Below are positions 32,686 to 40,086 of a DNA stretch of 57,909 nucleotides, piece by piece. How positions within the stretch are numbered: position 1 is the first letter of the stretch; every line of letters begins with the position of its first letter. Source of the stretch: an uncultured Clostridia bacterium (lineage in GTDB: Bacteria > Bacillota > Clostridia > Oscillospirales > Acutalibacteraceae); contig CAMNXD010000007.1 of the NCBI GenBank assembly GCA_946566955.1, positions 1 through 57,909 of the forward strand. Reading direction: 5' to 3'. The notes under the pieces were generated by a model that did no database searches, was not told the origin of the DNA, and saw only the letters and a program-made list of their open reading frames with translations. The position numbers and the translations under genes were made by a program.

Positions 32686-35088
32686 TTGTTGGATAAATTT
32701 TTAAATGAGTTTAACGAATTAAAAAAGGTTTTGCTGGAACGCAGCTTTTCTAGTCTCAATTCAATGCAGAAACAAGCGGTTTTTAATGTGAAAGGTCCAG
32801 TAATAGTGCTTGCAGGTGCAGGAAGTGGAAAAACCACGGCGATTATTAGTAGAATAGTCAACATGATATGTTATGGTGACGCTTATATGAGTGACCAAGC
32901 TCCAGAGAGTTTAAGTGAAGAAGTGATTTTAGCTTTAAGAGAGCTTTGTAAAAATAATAAGGATGCAAAGGACGCAAAGGATATAATAAATTTTAAGCCT
33001 ATAAATCCAGGTAGCATTCTTTCAATCACTTTTACAAACAAAGCAGCAGCGGAGTTAAAAATCAGACTCAGTACAGCTTTAGGGGATTTAGCTTCAAGCG
33101 TGTGGTCTTCAACGTTTCACTCTTTGTGCTCACGTATACTTAGGGTTCATGCAGACAAGCTAGGGTATAGTAATCGTTTTGTAGTTTACGATGACGAAGA
33201 TAGCAATAAAATTATTAAAGAATGCATTAAAACTTTTAAACTTGATGATAAGTTATTCACTCCTAAAAATGTAAAGTATCACATTTCTCGGGCAAAGGAT
33301 AAACTTGTTGGCCCTATAGAATTTAGGGAGTTCGCTAAAGATAATTTTAAAATTTCGGAAATTGCCAAAATCTACGAACTTTATCAAAAGAAACTAGAAG
33401 ATGCCGATGCTATGGACTTTGATGATTTAATTGTAAACACTGTAAAGCTTTTTAAAAGTTTTCCAGAAGTTTTGCAGAGCTATCAAGATAGATTTAGATA
33501 CATACTTGTAGATGAGTATCAAGATACAAACTTTGCGCAGTATATACTAGTTAAAAGCCTCGCACAAAAATATGGAAATTTATGTGTTGTTGGAGATGAT
33601 GATCAAAGTATTTATAAATTCCGAGGAGCGTCAATTGAAAATATAATCAATTTCGAAGAAAACTTCCCTGGTGCAAAATTGATAAGATTTGAGCAAAATT
33701 ATAGGTCCACTCAAAATATTCTCAATGCTGCAAATTCAGTTATTGACCATAATGCTAAACGTAAAGGAAAAAAGCTTTGGACTCAAAATGAACAAGGTGA
33801 TTTAATAAAAATTCATACGGCCTACAGCGAACATGATGAAGCTCAATATATTGCTGAGATAATTCAAGATAAAGTTGCTAAAGGTGAAAGTTATTCAGAC
33901 TTTGCTATACTTTACCGCATGAATTCTCAATCTAACGTGATTGAAAAAGTTCTTATGAGACGAGGAATTATGTATAGAGTTTTTGGAGGAGTACGTTTTT
34001 ACGACCGAAAAGAAATTCGGGACATGATAGCATATTTGAGCATTATAAATAATCCGAAAGATGAAGTAAGGCTTAAAAGGATAATCAATCAACCCCGCAG
34101 ATCGATTGGTGAACGTACTATTTCACAAGCTTTAGAAATTGCCAGGGAGACTAACCAAGATTTATTAACTGTTATGAGAAACTGCGAACAATATGAGTCG
34201 CTTCAAAGAGTTTCGATAAAGCTAAAGGCATTTTCAAACTTAATTGACGATCTAATTTATATTTATGATTCGGGAAATCATAAAGTTCATGAACTTTATG
34301 AACTTATTTTAGAAAAAACTGATTATATTAATTATCTTAAATTAGAAAAAGATGGATCAGAATCTAGAATAGAAAACGTTAAAGAACTTTTGAGTAGCAT
34401 TATAAAATATGAAGAAGACAAAGGCGACGAAGCTACACTTTCGGGATTCTTAGAAGAAGTTTCTCTTTATTCCGATATTGATAATTATGATTCTAATTCT
34501 GATGCCGTCGTGCTTATGACCCTCCACGCTGCAAAAGGGCTTGAGTTTCCAAACGTATTTTTACCCGGGCTCGAAGAGGGAATATTCCCAGGACCTCAGT
34601 CAATGGAAAATGATGAAGAAGTAGAGGAAGAACGTCGGCTTGCCTATGTTGGAATAACTCGTTGTAAAAAGAATCTTTATATACTTAATTCGGATAGCAG
34701 AATGCTTTTTGGATGTACTTCTCATAATAAACCTTCTCGCTTTTTGGCAGAAATTCCTGAATCTCTCATTACTAAAACTAAATCTCGCGACTGGAAAAAT
34801 CTTAAAGAAGGAGAAAGAATTCCAAAGTCTGCTCAGGAGCTGCGTGCACAGTCGGTAATGGCTGCACATAATTTTGGAGGAATTACTGGAGGCGGTTTAA
34901 AAGGAAATGCGTTTGTGTCGACTAATTTATTTCAAAGTGGGGATAAAGTCTACCACAAAATATTTGGTGAAGGTGAAATAAAATCTTCGGTGAAGGTTGG
35001 AAACGATGCAATGCTAGATATATATTTTGGAAACGCCGTTGGCTTAAAAAAGCTTATGGCCAACTATGCAAAACTAGAAAAAAGATAA
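32686..35088 (+). CDS. pcrA: ATP-dependent DNA helicase PcrA/UvrD family
   Basis: A superfamily 1A 3'-5' helicase of 800 aa acting in repair and removal of recombinase filaments. Motifs in order: LNSMQKQAV, Walker A AGAGSGKTT, TFTNKAAAELK, DEYQDT, GDDDQSIYKFRGA, QNYRST, MTLHAAKGLEF and VGITR. The C-terminal 60 residues form a Tudor-like domain (GDKVYHKIFGEGEI), typical of PcrA. Two adjacent TTG codons (32686, 32689) are possible starts with a weak ribosome binding site. Confidence 0.95.
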   Translation: MLDKFLNEFNELKKVLLERSFSSLNSMQKQAVFNVKGPVIVLAGAGSGKTTAIISRIVNMICYGDAYMSDQAPESLSEEVILALRELCKNNKDAKDAKDIINFKPINPGSILSITFTNKAAAELKIRLSTALGDLASSVWSSTFHSLCSRILRVHADKLGYSNRFVVYDDEDSNKIIKECIKTFKLDDKLFTPKNVKYHISRAKDKLVGPIEFREFAKDNFKISEIAKIYELYQKKLEDADAMDFDDLIVNTVKLFKSFPEVLQSYQDRFRYILVDEYQDTNFAQYILVKSLAQKYGNLCVVGDDDQSIYKFRGASIENIINFEENFPGAKLIRFEQNYRSTQNILNAANSVIDHNAKRKGKKLWTQNEQGDLIKIHTAYSEHDEAQYIAEIIQDKVAKGESYSDFAILYRMNSQSNVIEKVLMRRGIMYRVFGGVRFYDRKEIRDMIAYLSIINNPKDEVRLKRIINQPRRSIGERTISQALEIARETNQDLLTVMRNCEQYESLQRVSIKLKAFSNLIDDLIYIYDSGNHKVHELYELILEKTDYINYLKLEKDGSESRIENVKELLSSIIKYEEDKGDEATLSGFLEEVSLYSDIDNYDSNSDAVVLMTLHAAKGLEFPNVFLPGLEEGIFPGPQSMENDEEVEEERRLAYVGITRCKKNLYILNSDSRMLFGCTSHNKPSRFLAEIPESLITKTKSRDWKNLKEGERIPKSAQELRAQSVMAAHNFGGITGGGLKGNAFVSTNLFQSGDKVYHKIFGEGEIKSSVKVGNDAMLDIYFGNAVGLKKLMANYAKLEKR

Positions 35089-35117
35089 ATATATTTTATG
35101 TAACATAAGTAAGTAAG

Positions 35118-35238
35118 CCCCATAGTATGTTAATGGAGACTAAAAGTTAATGTCAGTAGTAAATGGTATGAAGTGTTGCCTCGAAAACTAAAAAGAGTAT
35201 TCATATACCACACTTGACATCTATTAACATTATGGGGG
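35118..35238 (+). promoter_or_regulatory. Long-range inverted repeat sequestering a ribosome binding site
   Basis: CCCCATA...TGTTAAT at 35118-35134 is complementary to ATTAACATTATGGGG at 35223-35237, with a three-base bulge. The 3' arm contains the GGGGG ribosome binding site of the next gene. The roughly 85 bases between can form further internal pairs. This suggests a structured 5' leader with translational control, without a match to a riboswitch class known to me. Confidence 0.5.
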
Positions 35239-35245
35239 ATTTTAT

Positions 35246-36088
35246 ATGACAGAAAATTTTTCTACCTTTTCATGTCGAGAGAGCGGTCAGTTTAAAGAAT
35301 CGGTTTGTATAGATGCATATCGAGTTTATGATTCCTGTGCAGATAGAAGCTGTTTAGAAAACTTAAGAGTTAATTTTAGTGAAGCAGGTCAACATATAAT
35401 TGACCAGGCAAATAGCGTTAGAGTAAAAAACGTGAGCGTCATTACTACTTTTATAGACATGGAACCTGTTCCTTTTCGCAGAGGATACTATGCTATAGAT
35501 ATGACTTTCTTTTTTGAAGTCAATTTAGAAGCTTTTTTGGCACCATCTGTTATGCCTGCAAATGTCTGCGGACTATGCGTATTTAGTAAAAAAGCAGTGC
35601 TTTATGGAAGTGAAGGAAACGTCAGCGTATTTAGCTCTGAATATACATCCAGTGAACTTGATATGCAAAACACATCTCTTAAAAATTTACCAAGAGCGGT
35701 TGTACAGGTTGCAGACCCAGTTGCGCTTTCTGCAAAGCTTTGTAATTTATGTGATTGTAGAAATCAGCCGCAAATTCGTGTTCCAGAATGTATTTGCAGA
35801 CGTTTTGGAGGAGAGTTTGTAAGGCCAGGTTCTAATAATAAAGCTGTTGCTTTAACTATAGGTCTATTTACTATCGTTCAAATTGAAAGAAATGTTCAAA
35901 TGCTTATTCCTGCATACGATTTTTGTGTACCAAACAAGGAATGCGTAGCTTCAACGGATAATCCTTGCGATTTGTTTAGCAGAATAGAATTCCCCACAGA
36001 GGAGTTTTTTCCTCCTCGCTTGCAAACTGAGCAGTCAACTCCTTCGGAATGCGGTGGATGTTCTAGTAATAGAAGTGAATCGGTATAA
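35246..36088 (+). CDS. Conserved Cys-rich protein of unknown function
   Basis: A 280-aa soluble-looking protein with about 20 cysteines. I have the impression of similar proteins in Oscillospirales genomes (opening ESVCIDAYRVYDSCADRSCL), but know of no assigned function. Cys are paired or clustered: CGLC, CNLCDCRN, CICRRF and a C-terminal CGGCSS. There is no signal peptide or membrane helix. The composition would suit a spore-coat or metal-binding role, but this is only a guess. A bidirectional terminator follows, so the gene is monocistronic. Confidence 0.72.
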   Translation: MTENFSTFSCRESGQFKESVCIDAYRVYDSCADRSCLENLRVNFSEAGQHIIDQANSVRVKNVSVITTFIDMEPVPFRRGYYAIDMTFFFEVNLEAFLAPSVMPANVCGLCVFSKKAVLYGSEGNVSVFSSEYTSSELDMQNTSLKNLPRAVVQVADPVALSAKLCNLCDCRNQPQIRVPECICRRFGGEFVRPGSNNKAVALTIGLFTIVQIERNVQMLIPAYDFCVPNKECVASTDNPCDLFSRIEFPTEEFFPPRLQTEQSTPSECGGCSSNRSESV

Positions 36089-36094
36089 ACTTAA

Positions 36095-36128
36095 AAGCCT
36101 TTTACAAATTACTGTAAAAGGCTTCTCT
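36095..36128. terminator. Bidirectional terminator
   Basis: A perfect 12-bp stem AAGCCTTTTACA/TGTAAAAGGCTT with a 6-base loop, between convergent genes, with T-rich and A-rich flanks. Confidence 0.85.
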
Positions 36129-37528
36129 TATTTCCAAAGCTGGGCATTATTTATGTTGCAGTCTAAAGCGTTGAATTTTGGATCTTTACCAAGTTTTTTC
36201 TGTTTAAGGTAATCTAAGAGGCATACTTTATATTTTTTAGAGAGTATAAGTATAGTTAAGATATTTATTATTGCTATAAATGCCATAGAAATATCTGAAA
36301 GATTCCAAGCTACTGAAGCACTTGTTACGCAGCCAAATATTATAGGGAAAACACTAAACACTCTTATTGCTTTAAGAAATTTAGGATTATCATTTATAAA
36401 CATTATATTTGATTCACAATAGCCTAAATTTCCTATTGTGGCCGAGAACGCAAATAGTGAGACTGAAAAAGTTATAAAATGAACTCCCCAAATTCCCAAC
36501 TGACTTCTTAGTGCTTCTTGCATTAATGGCATACCGAGCATATCTGTTTTAAGATCAACGCCAGAAAGCAAAAGTATAAAAGCAGATGTTGAGCATATAA
36601 GGATAGTATCAATAAAAACGGCTAAAATTTGTGCTATTCCCTGTTTAGCAGGATGAGATGTATCTGCACAAGCGGCGGCGTTAGGTGAACTACCCATGCC
36701 AGCCTCATTAGAAAGTAGACCTCTTTTTATACCAATTAACATCACGCTTCCACTCAAACCTCCAAAAATTGATTTGAAATCAAAGGCTGAAGAAAAAATA
36801 TCGGAAAAGGCTTGAGGTATTTTGGAAAAATTTGTTATTATTATAAATAGTCCTGTTAGTATGTAAATGCTTGCCATAGTAGGTACTACATAAGAAGAAA
36901 CAAATCCTATTCTTTTAAGTCCCCCAAAAGCGACCCATGCAATTATTCCTGAAAATACTATTCCCACTATGTATGGCCAAAAAGTTTGACTATAATTTGG
37001 AATATAGTATTTTAAAGCTGAGGACATGCTGTGTGCTTGAAGAGTATTAAAACCACAAAGAAAGCAAAACAGAAATAAACAGGAGAATAAAGTTCCAAGT
37101 TTTTTACTTCCGAGTGCTTGATGAATATAGTACGCAGGACCACCAATAAAAGAATTACCATCTTTACTTTTTACCTTATATATTTGAGCTAAGGTAGACT
37201 CTGCCATAGATGATGCTGAACCTATAATTGCCATTATCCACATCCAAAACATTGCTCCCGGACCTCCAATGACCATTGCAGTAGCAACGCCAGCGATGTT
37301 TGCAGTTCCGACTTTAGATGCAGTACAGATCATTAGAGCTTGAAATGGCGAAACTTTTTTTCCATCTGATTTTTCAGTCATTAACTTTAAGGCTTCTGGG
37401 AATAGCCGAATTTGAGCAAATTTCGTGGTGACGGTAAAGTAAACCCCACATATTATAAGTAAACCTACAAGGACATAGATGTAAATTGCATCGCTGATTG
37501 TTACTAAAAGCGAACTAATGTAATCCAC
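36128..37528 (-). CDS. Alanine/glycine:cation symporter (AGCS family)
   Basis: A 466-aa Na+-coupled symporter with about ten or eleven membrane helices. Signatures are CTASKVGTANIAGVATAMVIG near the N-terminus, SSMAESTLAQIYK, and GLLSNEAGMGSSPNAAA in the middle. GTG start after GGGAGG. Monocistronic, with a shared terminator at its 3' end. Alanine or glycine is the likely substrate. Confidence 0.92.
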   Translation of the reverse strand: MDYISSLLVTISDAIYIYVLVGLLIICGVYFTVTTKFAQIRLFPEALKLMTEKSDGKKVSPFQALMICTASKVGTANIAGVATAMVIGGPGAMFWMWIMAIIGSASSMAESTLAQIYKVKSKDGNSFIGGPAYYIHQALGSKKLGTLFSCLFLFCFLCGFNTLQAHSMSSALKYYIPNYSQTFWPYIVGIVFSGIIAWVAFGGLKRIGFVSSYVVPTMASIYILTGLFIIITNFSKIPQAFSDIFSSAFDFKSIFGGLSGSVMLIGIKRGLLSNEAGMGSSPNAAACADTSHPAKQGIAQILAVFIDTILICSTSAFILLLSGVDLKTDMLGMPLMQEALRSQLGIWGVHFITFSVSLFAFSATIGNLGYCESNIMFINDNPKFLKAIRVFSVFPIIFGCVTSASVAWNLSDISMAFIAIINILTILILSKKYKVCLLDYLKQKKLGKDPKFNALDCNINNAQLWK

Positions 37529-37704
37529 TGATAAAGCCTCCCATTATAAATATAATTCTAAAATGTGTAAACTGTAGATTTATAAAATTATTATAAAAAT
37601 TTGTTGATATAGAGCGAAAGAGAGAAATAGTTAGGTTTTTTCTAAGATATTAAAAAAATTAGTTGAAGAAAATATTAAATAAACATCTTACTTGTGCAAG
37701 GTGT

Positions 37705-37721
37705 CTACACGATTCGTGTGG
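37705..37721. promoter_or_regulatory. 17-bp palindromic operator, site 1
   Basis: CTACACGATTCGTGTGG contains the perfect dyad ACACGA-T-TCGTGT. It lies about 80 bases upstream of the ribbon-helix-helix gene, just before a TATAAA box at 37735. Same sequence family as the sites at 39135 and 39327. Confidence 0.75.
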
Positions 37722-37801
37722 CTAATCAACATGTTATAAACATTAACATATAACTGATTTTCTTTTAAGTGTAATATGAAAAAAATGGAAAGGAGAAAAT
37801 T

Positions 37802-38038
37802 ATGTTAAAAAAACTTGTAATTAATTCCAAGCCTCCTAAGGGAGAAGATGGATATAAAACTTTTTCTGTGCGTATAAAAAATGATTTAGTTGAAAGCTTA
37901 GACGCTCTGGCATCAAGTACAGGTAGAAGCCGAAATGAATTAATAGGAATTATGATAAAGTTTGCTTTAGAAAATTGCGGAGTAGAAGATACGAATTCAC
38001 AGGACGAAGAAAAGGAAGTTTATGATAGTTCTTCTTGA
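37802..38038 (+). CDS. Ribbon-helix-helix (CopG/Arc-like) DNA-binding protein
   Basis: A 78-aa protein whose central part (KTFSVRIKNDLVESLDALAS, then STGRSRNELI) is a ribbon-helix-helix fold: a beta strand for DNA contact followed by two helices. The tail is acidic. AAAGGAG precedes the ATG. Such proteins act as small repressors, often in plasmid or toxin-antitoxin contexts, but no toxin gene follows. An operator identical in type to those around the XRE gene lies upstream, which suggests it belongs to the same circuit. Confidence 0.82.
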   Translation: MLKKLVINSKPPKGEDGYKTFSVRIKNDLVESLDALASSTGRSRNELIGIMIKFALENCGVEDTNSQDEEKEVYDSSS

Positions 38039-38195
38039 CTAAGAATATATGAAATATGAATATTTAATTAGATTTTTATCTAAAATGTCAAACTGAGGAA
38101 TCATAAACTTAATGTACACTCTGAATTATGAAATTGCAAATGAGCAATTGATTACTAAAATTAGAATTCAAAATTAAAAGTTCATATAAAAACAT

Positions 38196-38224
38196 ATCCG
38201 TAGATTTTAAAGTCTACGGATTTA
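38196..38224 (-). terminator. Terminator of the spoVM transcript
   Basis: A 9-bp stem ATCCGTAGA/TCTACGGAT, followed on the minus strand by ATGTTTTTAT, about 20 bases after the spoVM-like stop codon. Confidence 0.75.
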
Positions 38225-38242
38225 AATTTATATTTTTTAGCT

Positions 38243-38326
38243 TTAAATTTTTTCTTTTTTGATTTTAAATATTTTCCTTAAAAAAAAACCGAGTAACTTA
38301 GGGCTTTTTATTACCACAACTTTCAT
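38243..38326 (-). CDS. spoVM: SpoVM-like spore morphogenesis micropeptide (27 aa)
   Basis: A 27-codon gene starting MKVVVIKSPKLLGFFLRKIF and ending with a Lys-rich tail. Bacillus SpoVM is 26 aa (MKFYTIKLPKFLGG...) and recognises the convex forespore membrane to anchor the coat ATPase SpoIVA. The length, the MK start, Pro at position 9 in a K-x-PK-x-LG pattern, and the amphipathic basic helix all match. GGAGG lies ten bases before the ATG, and a terminator follows the stop. Confidence 0.85.
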   Translation of the reverse strand: MKVVVIKSPKLLGFFLRKIFKIKKEKI

Positions 38327-38351
38327 CTATAAAAACCTCCCTATATTAGAG

Positions 38352-38495
38352 TCAACGTTTTAGAAGAGATAAGGATAAAACCACTAATATTATTGATATA
38401 ATTATTATTATAATTGGTTCAGGAAATAAAAATGAAAGTATAAGCCCCAGTCCGAAAGCAAGCGATAAAATTCCTTGCTGCTTATAACTACACAT
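38352..38495 (-). CDS. Small membrane peptide upstream of spoVM (47 aa)
   Basis: A 47-codon gene with two hydrophobic segments (ILSLAFGLGLILSFLF and PIIIIIISIILVVLSLSLL) separated by a Pro turn, starting MCSYKQQG. GGTGAG precedes the ATG. It ends 25 bases before the spoVM start on the same strand, so co-transcription is likely and a sporulation role is possible by position. I do not recognise a named family. Confidence 0.6.
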   Translation of the reverse strand: MCSYKQQGILSLAFGLGLILSFLFPEPIIIIIISIILVVLSLSLLKR

Positions 38496-38592
38496 AAAAC
38501 TCACCGCCATAATGTATGCTTGGAGAAATTGAGACTGAAACTTAACGTTTAAAGACCTCTTCTTTTATCATATACATTATAGCGGGGAATTG

Positions 38593-38985
38593 TTATTTTG
38601 ATTTAGACTTTTCGTGGTCTGCTAAAGCAACAGCAGTTGCAACCCTTAACGCTTGAGATATTCTCTTTTTTTCTTCATTGTCGATAGGAACTCCATTTAT
38701 CGTAATATTTTCTTCGGTTTCGATAAATTTAGTAAACTCATTAATTACTTTAGAAAGATCTATAAACTTAGGGGTCGTTTCTTCTTCGAGATCCAGAATA
38801 TAGTCACTCGAGGAGTTTAATTCTCTGCAAACTTGAGATAGAACTATACTTTTTGGCTCACGACGCCCTTGTTCATACATTCCTATAGTAGATGGTGATA
38901 CGTTGAGTCTTTTGGCAAGTTGAGCTTGTGTTAATCCCGAACGTATTCTTAATTTTTTTAGCTTTTTACTTAAGCTGCTATTGAT
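38593..38985 (-). CDS. XRE-family HTH repressor with probable ATC start
   Basis: A DNA-binding regulator of the Xre/Cro type. The helix-turn-helix covers residues 7-55 (KKLKKLRIRSGLTQAQLAKR, then LNVSPSTIGMYEQGRREPK). The C-terminal half is a helical domain, probably for dimerisation. The first ATG (38880) would cut the DNA-binding domain in half. The frame is open upstream to an ATC at 38985, with AAGGAG nine bases before it and no ATG/GTG/TTG between. I infer ATC initiation (130 aa). A 17-bp operator lies inside its own promoter, so autorepression is likely. Confidence 0.82.
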   Translation of the reverse strand: MNSSLSKKLKKLRIRSGLTQAQLAKRLNVSPSTIGMYEQGRREPKSIVLSQVCRELNSSSDYILDLEEETTPKFIDLSKVINEFTKFIETEENITINGVPIDNEEKKRISQALRVATAVALADHEKSKSK

Positions 38986-39124
38986 GCTGACCCTCTCCTT
39001 AAAAATATATACTTAAGTATAGTTTATTTTTTTAAATTGCGAAATTGCCTTGCACTTATTATCTTAAATCGACTAAAATGAAAAAAAGATAAAATTTTGT
39101 CGAAACAAAATAATTTGTACAATT

Positions 39125-39153
39125 ATTATATCACCTACACGATTAGTGTGCAA
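39125..39153 (-). promoter_or_regulatory. Promoter of the XRE repressor gene
   Basis: On the minus strand, TTGCAC (39148-39153), 17-base spacer, TATAAT (39125-39130). The spacer is almost filled by operator site 2. Confidence 0.82.
39135..39151. promoter_or_regulatory. 17-bp palindromic operator, site 2
   Basis: CTACACGATTAGTGTGC, positioned between and partly over the -35 and -10 boxes of the XRE promoter, the classic place for repression. Confidence 0.78.
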
Positions 39154-39326
39154 GAAATGTGTAAAAGTGTACGGTTTTGCTATTTACAAGTTTTTTTGTA
39201 ATATAATCTTAAAAATAAAAATGTAGTTGACTGATTAATATACATATGATACCATATTCCCAAGCCTCGACGTGATTATGAGGCAAACTTAAAATATAGT
39301 TAAAAATATTATTTTTTTGTATTCAA

Positions 39327-39343
39327 CTACACATATCGTGTAG
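39327..39343. promoter_or_regulatory. 17-bp palindromic operator, site 3
   Basis: CTACACATATCGTGTAG, with perfect CTACAC/GTGTAG arms, lies seven bases before the AGGAGG of the divergent gene at 39358. Binding here would block transcription or elongation of that operon. Confidence 0.78.
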
Positions 39344-39357
39344 AAGAAGGAGGACTT

Positions 39358-39573
39358 ATGTGTTATTTGAAAATGCATAAAGAATATTTAAAAGAGCTCA
39401 GTAGACTCAAAAGCTATGTCAAATCCTTGAGGCAAGAAGCTAAAATCACTCCCTTAGAAGAAAAGGACCATATTGAATACAGAATTTCTATTTTGTATGG
39501 AATGTACTTAGAGATGAAACATACAACAGAATATTTAGGTAAAAAATGCGAGGTAATGAAAATTGGGAAATAG
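39358..39573 (+). CDS. Hypothetical helical protein, 71 aa
   Basis: An unrecognised small, basic, all-helical protein (coiled-coil-like heptads in EYLKELSRLKSYVKSLRQEA). AAGGAGGA lies a few bases before the ATG, and operator site 3 lies just upstream. It overlaps the next gene by 11 bases, so the two are translated together. It is divergent from the XRE gene, the layout of a lysogeny-like or developmental switch. Function unknown. Confidence 0.65.
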   Translation: MCYLKMHKEYLKELSRLKSYVKSLRQEAKITPLEEKDHIEYRISILYGMYLEMKHTTEYLGKKCEVMKIGK

Positions 39574-39862
39574 GTTTTTAAATCTTGATGAATTTACAGA
39601 GTCCCTGGTGAGTGTTTCTAAATATAGACGGCTTCAATTTGAGAAGAAAGATAAAGCATACTCTAAAATGGTTGAGTCTATAAAAAATATAATGCGTGGT
39701 GAGCTTACCGAAAAGCAACGGACTTGTATTTTAATGTACTATGGAGAAAGGATAAAAATGAAAGATATTGCCAAAACTCTAGGAATAGGAGTTTCTTCGG
39801 TTTCTAGACATATTAAAAAAGCAAAGTTGCGCATTAAAAAAACTATGGAATACTATTTTTAA
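39563..39862 (+). CDS. Sigma-70 region 4-like HTH protein
   Basis: A 99-aa protein whose C-terminal half is a sigma region 4 type helix-turn-helix: LTEKQRTCILMYYGERIKMK, DIAKTLGIGVSSVSRHIKKA. It lacks region 2, so it is not a full sigma factor. It resembles small sigma-like activators of mobile elements and sporulation-related loci. TTG start with GAGGT about eight bases upstream, overlapping the preceding gene. Probably the output of the operator-controlled switch. Confidence 0.8.
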   Translation: MGNRFLNLDEFTESLVSVSKYRRLQFEKKDKAYSKMVESIKNIMRGELTEKQRTCILMYYGERIKMKDIAKTLGIGVSSVSRHIKKAKLRIKKTMEYYF

Positions 39863-39926
39863 TTTTATTTACAGTGTGATTTCAAACGCTTAGCTACAAG
39901 GAAATTTTTAGTCTTTAATAAGGAAC

Positions 39927-39952
39927 TCCCTGCTTCAACTTAGAAGCAGGGA
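39927..39952 (+). terminator. Hairpin after the sigma-like gene
   Basis: A 10-bp perfect stem TCCCTGCTTC/GAAGCAGGGA with a 6-base loop, followed by AACAATTGC and later by a 15-T run at 39976-39990. Confidence 0.6.
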
Positions 39953-40004
39953 ACAATTGCTGAAAATCTTATTTGTTTTTTTTTTTTTTTGGTAGACTTA
40001 GCCA

Positions 40005-40032
40005 TTGAATTATGAATCAAAATAGATATAAT
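40005..40032 (+). promoter_or_regulatory. Promoter of the two-repeat protein gene
   Basis: TTGAAT at 40005-40010, 16-base spacer, TATAAT at 40027-40032. A run of 15 T residues lies 14 bases upstream of the -35 box. Confidence 0.65.
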
Positions 40033-40086
40033 ATACAATATAACCATTGTGTTATATAAAATTTAATTGTAAAAGGATAGATTTTT

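Noticed and set aside
37802-38038. Toxin-antitoxin operon based on the ribbon-helix-helix protein
   Set aside because: No toxin-like gene follows; the next plus-strand gene is more than 1 kb away.
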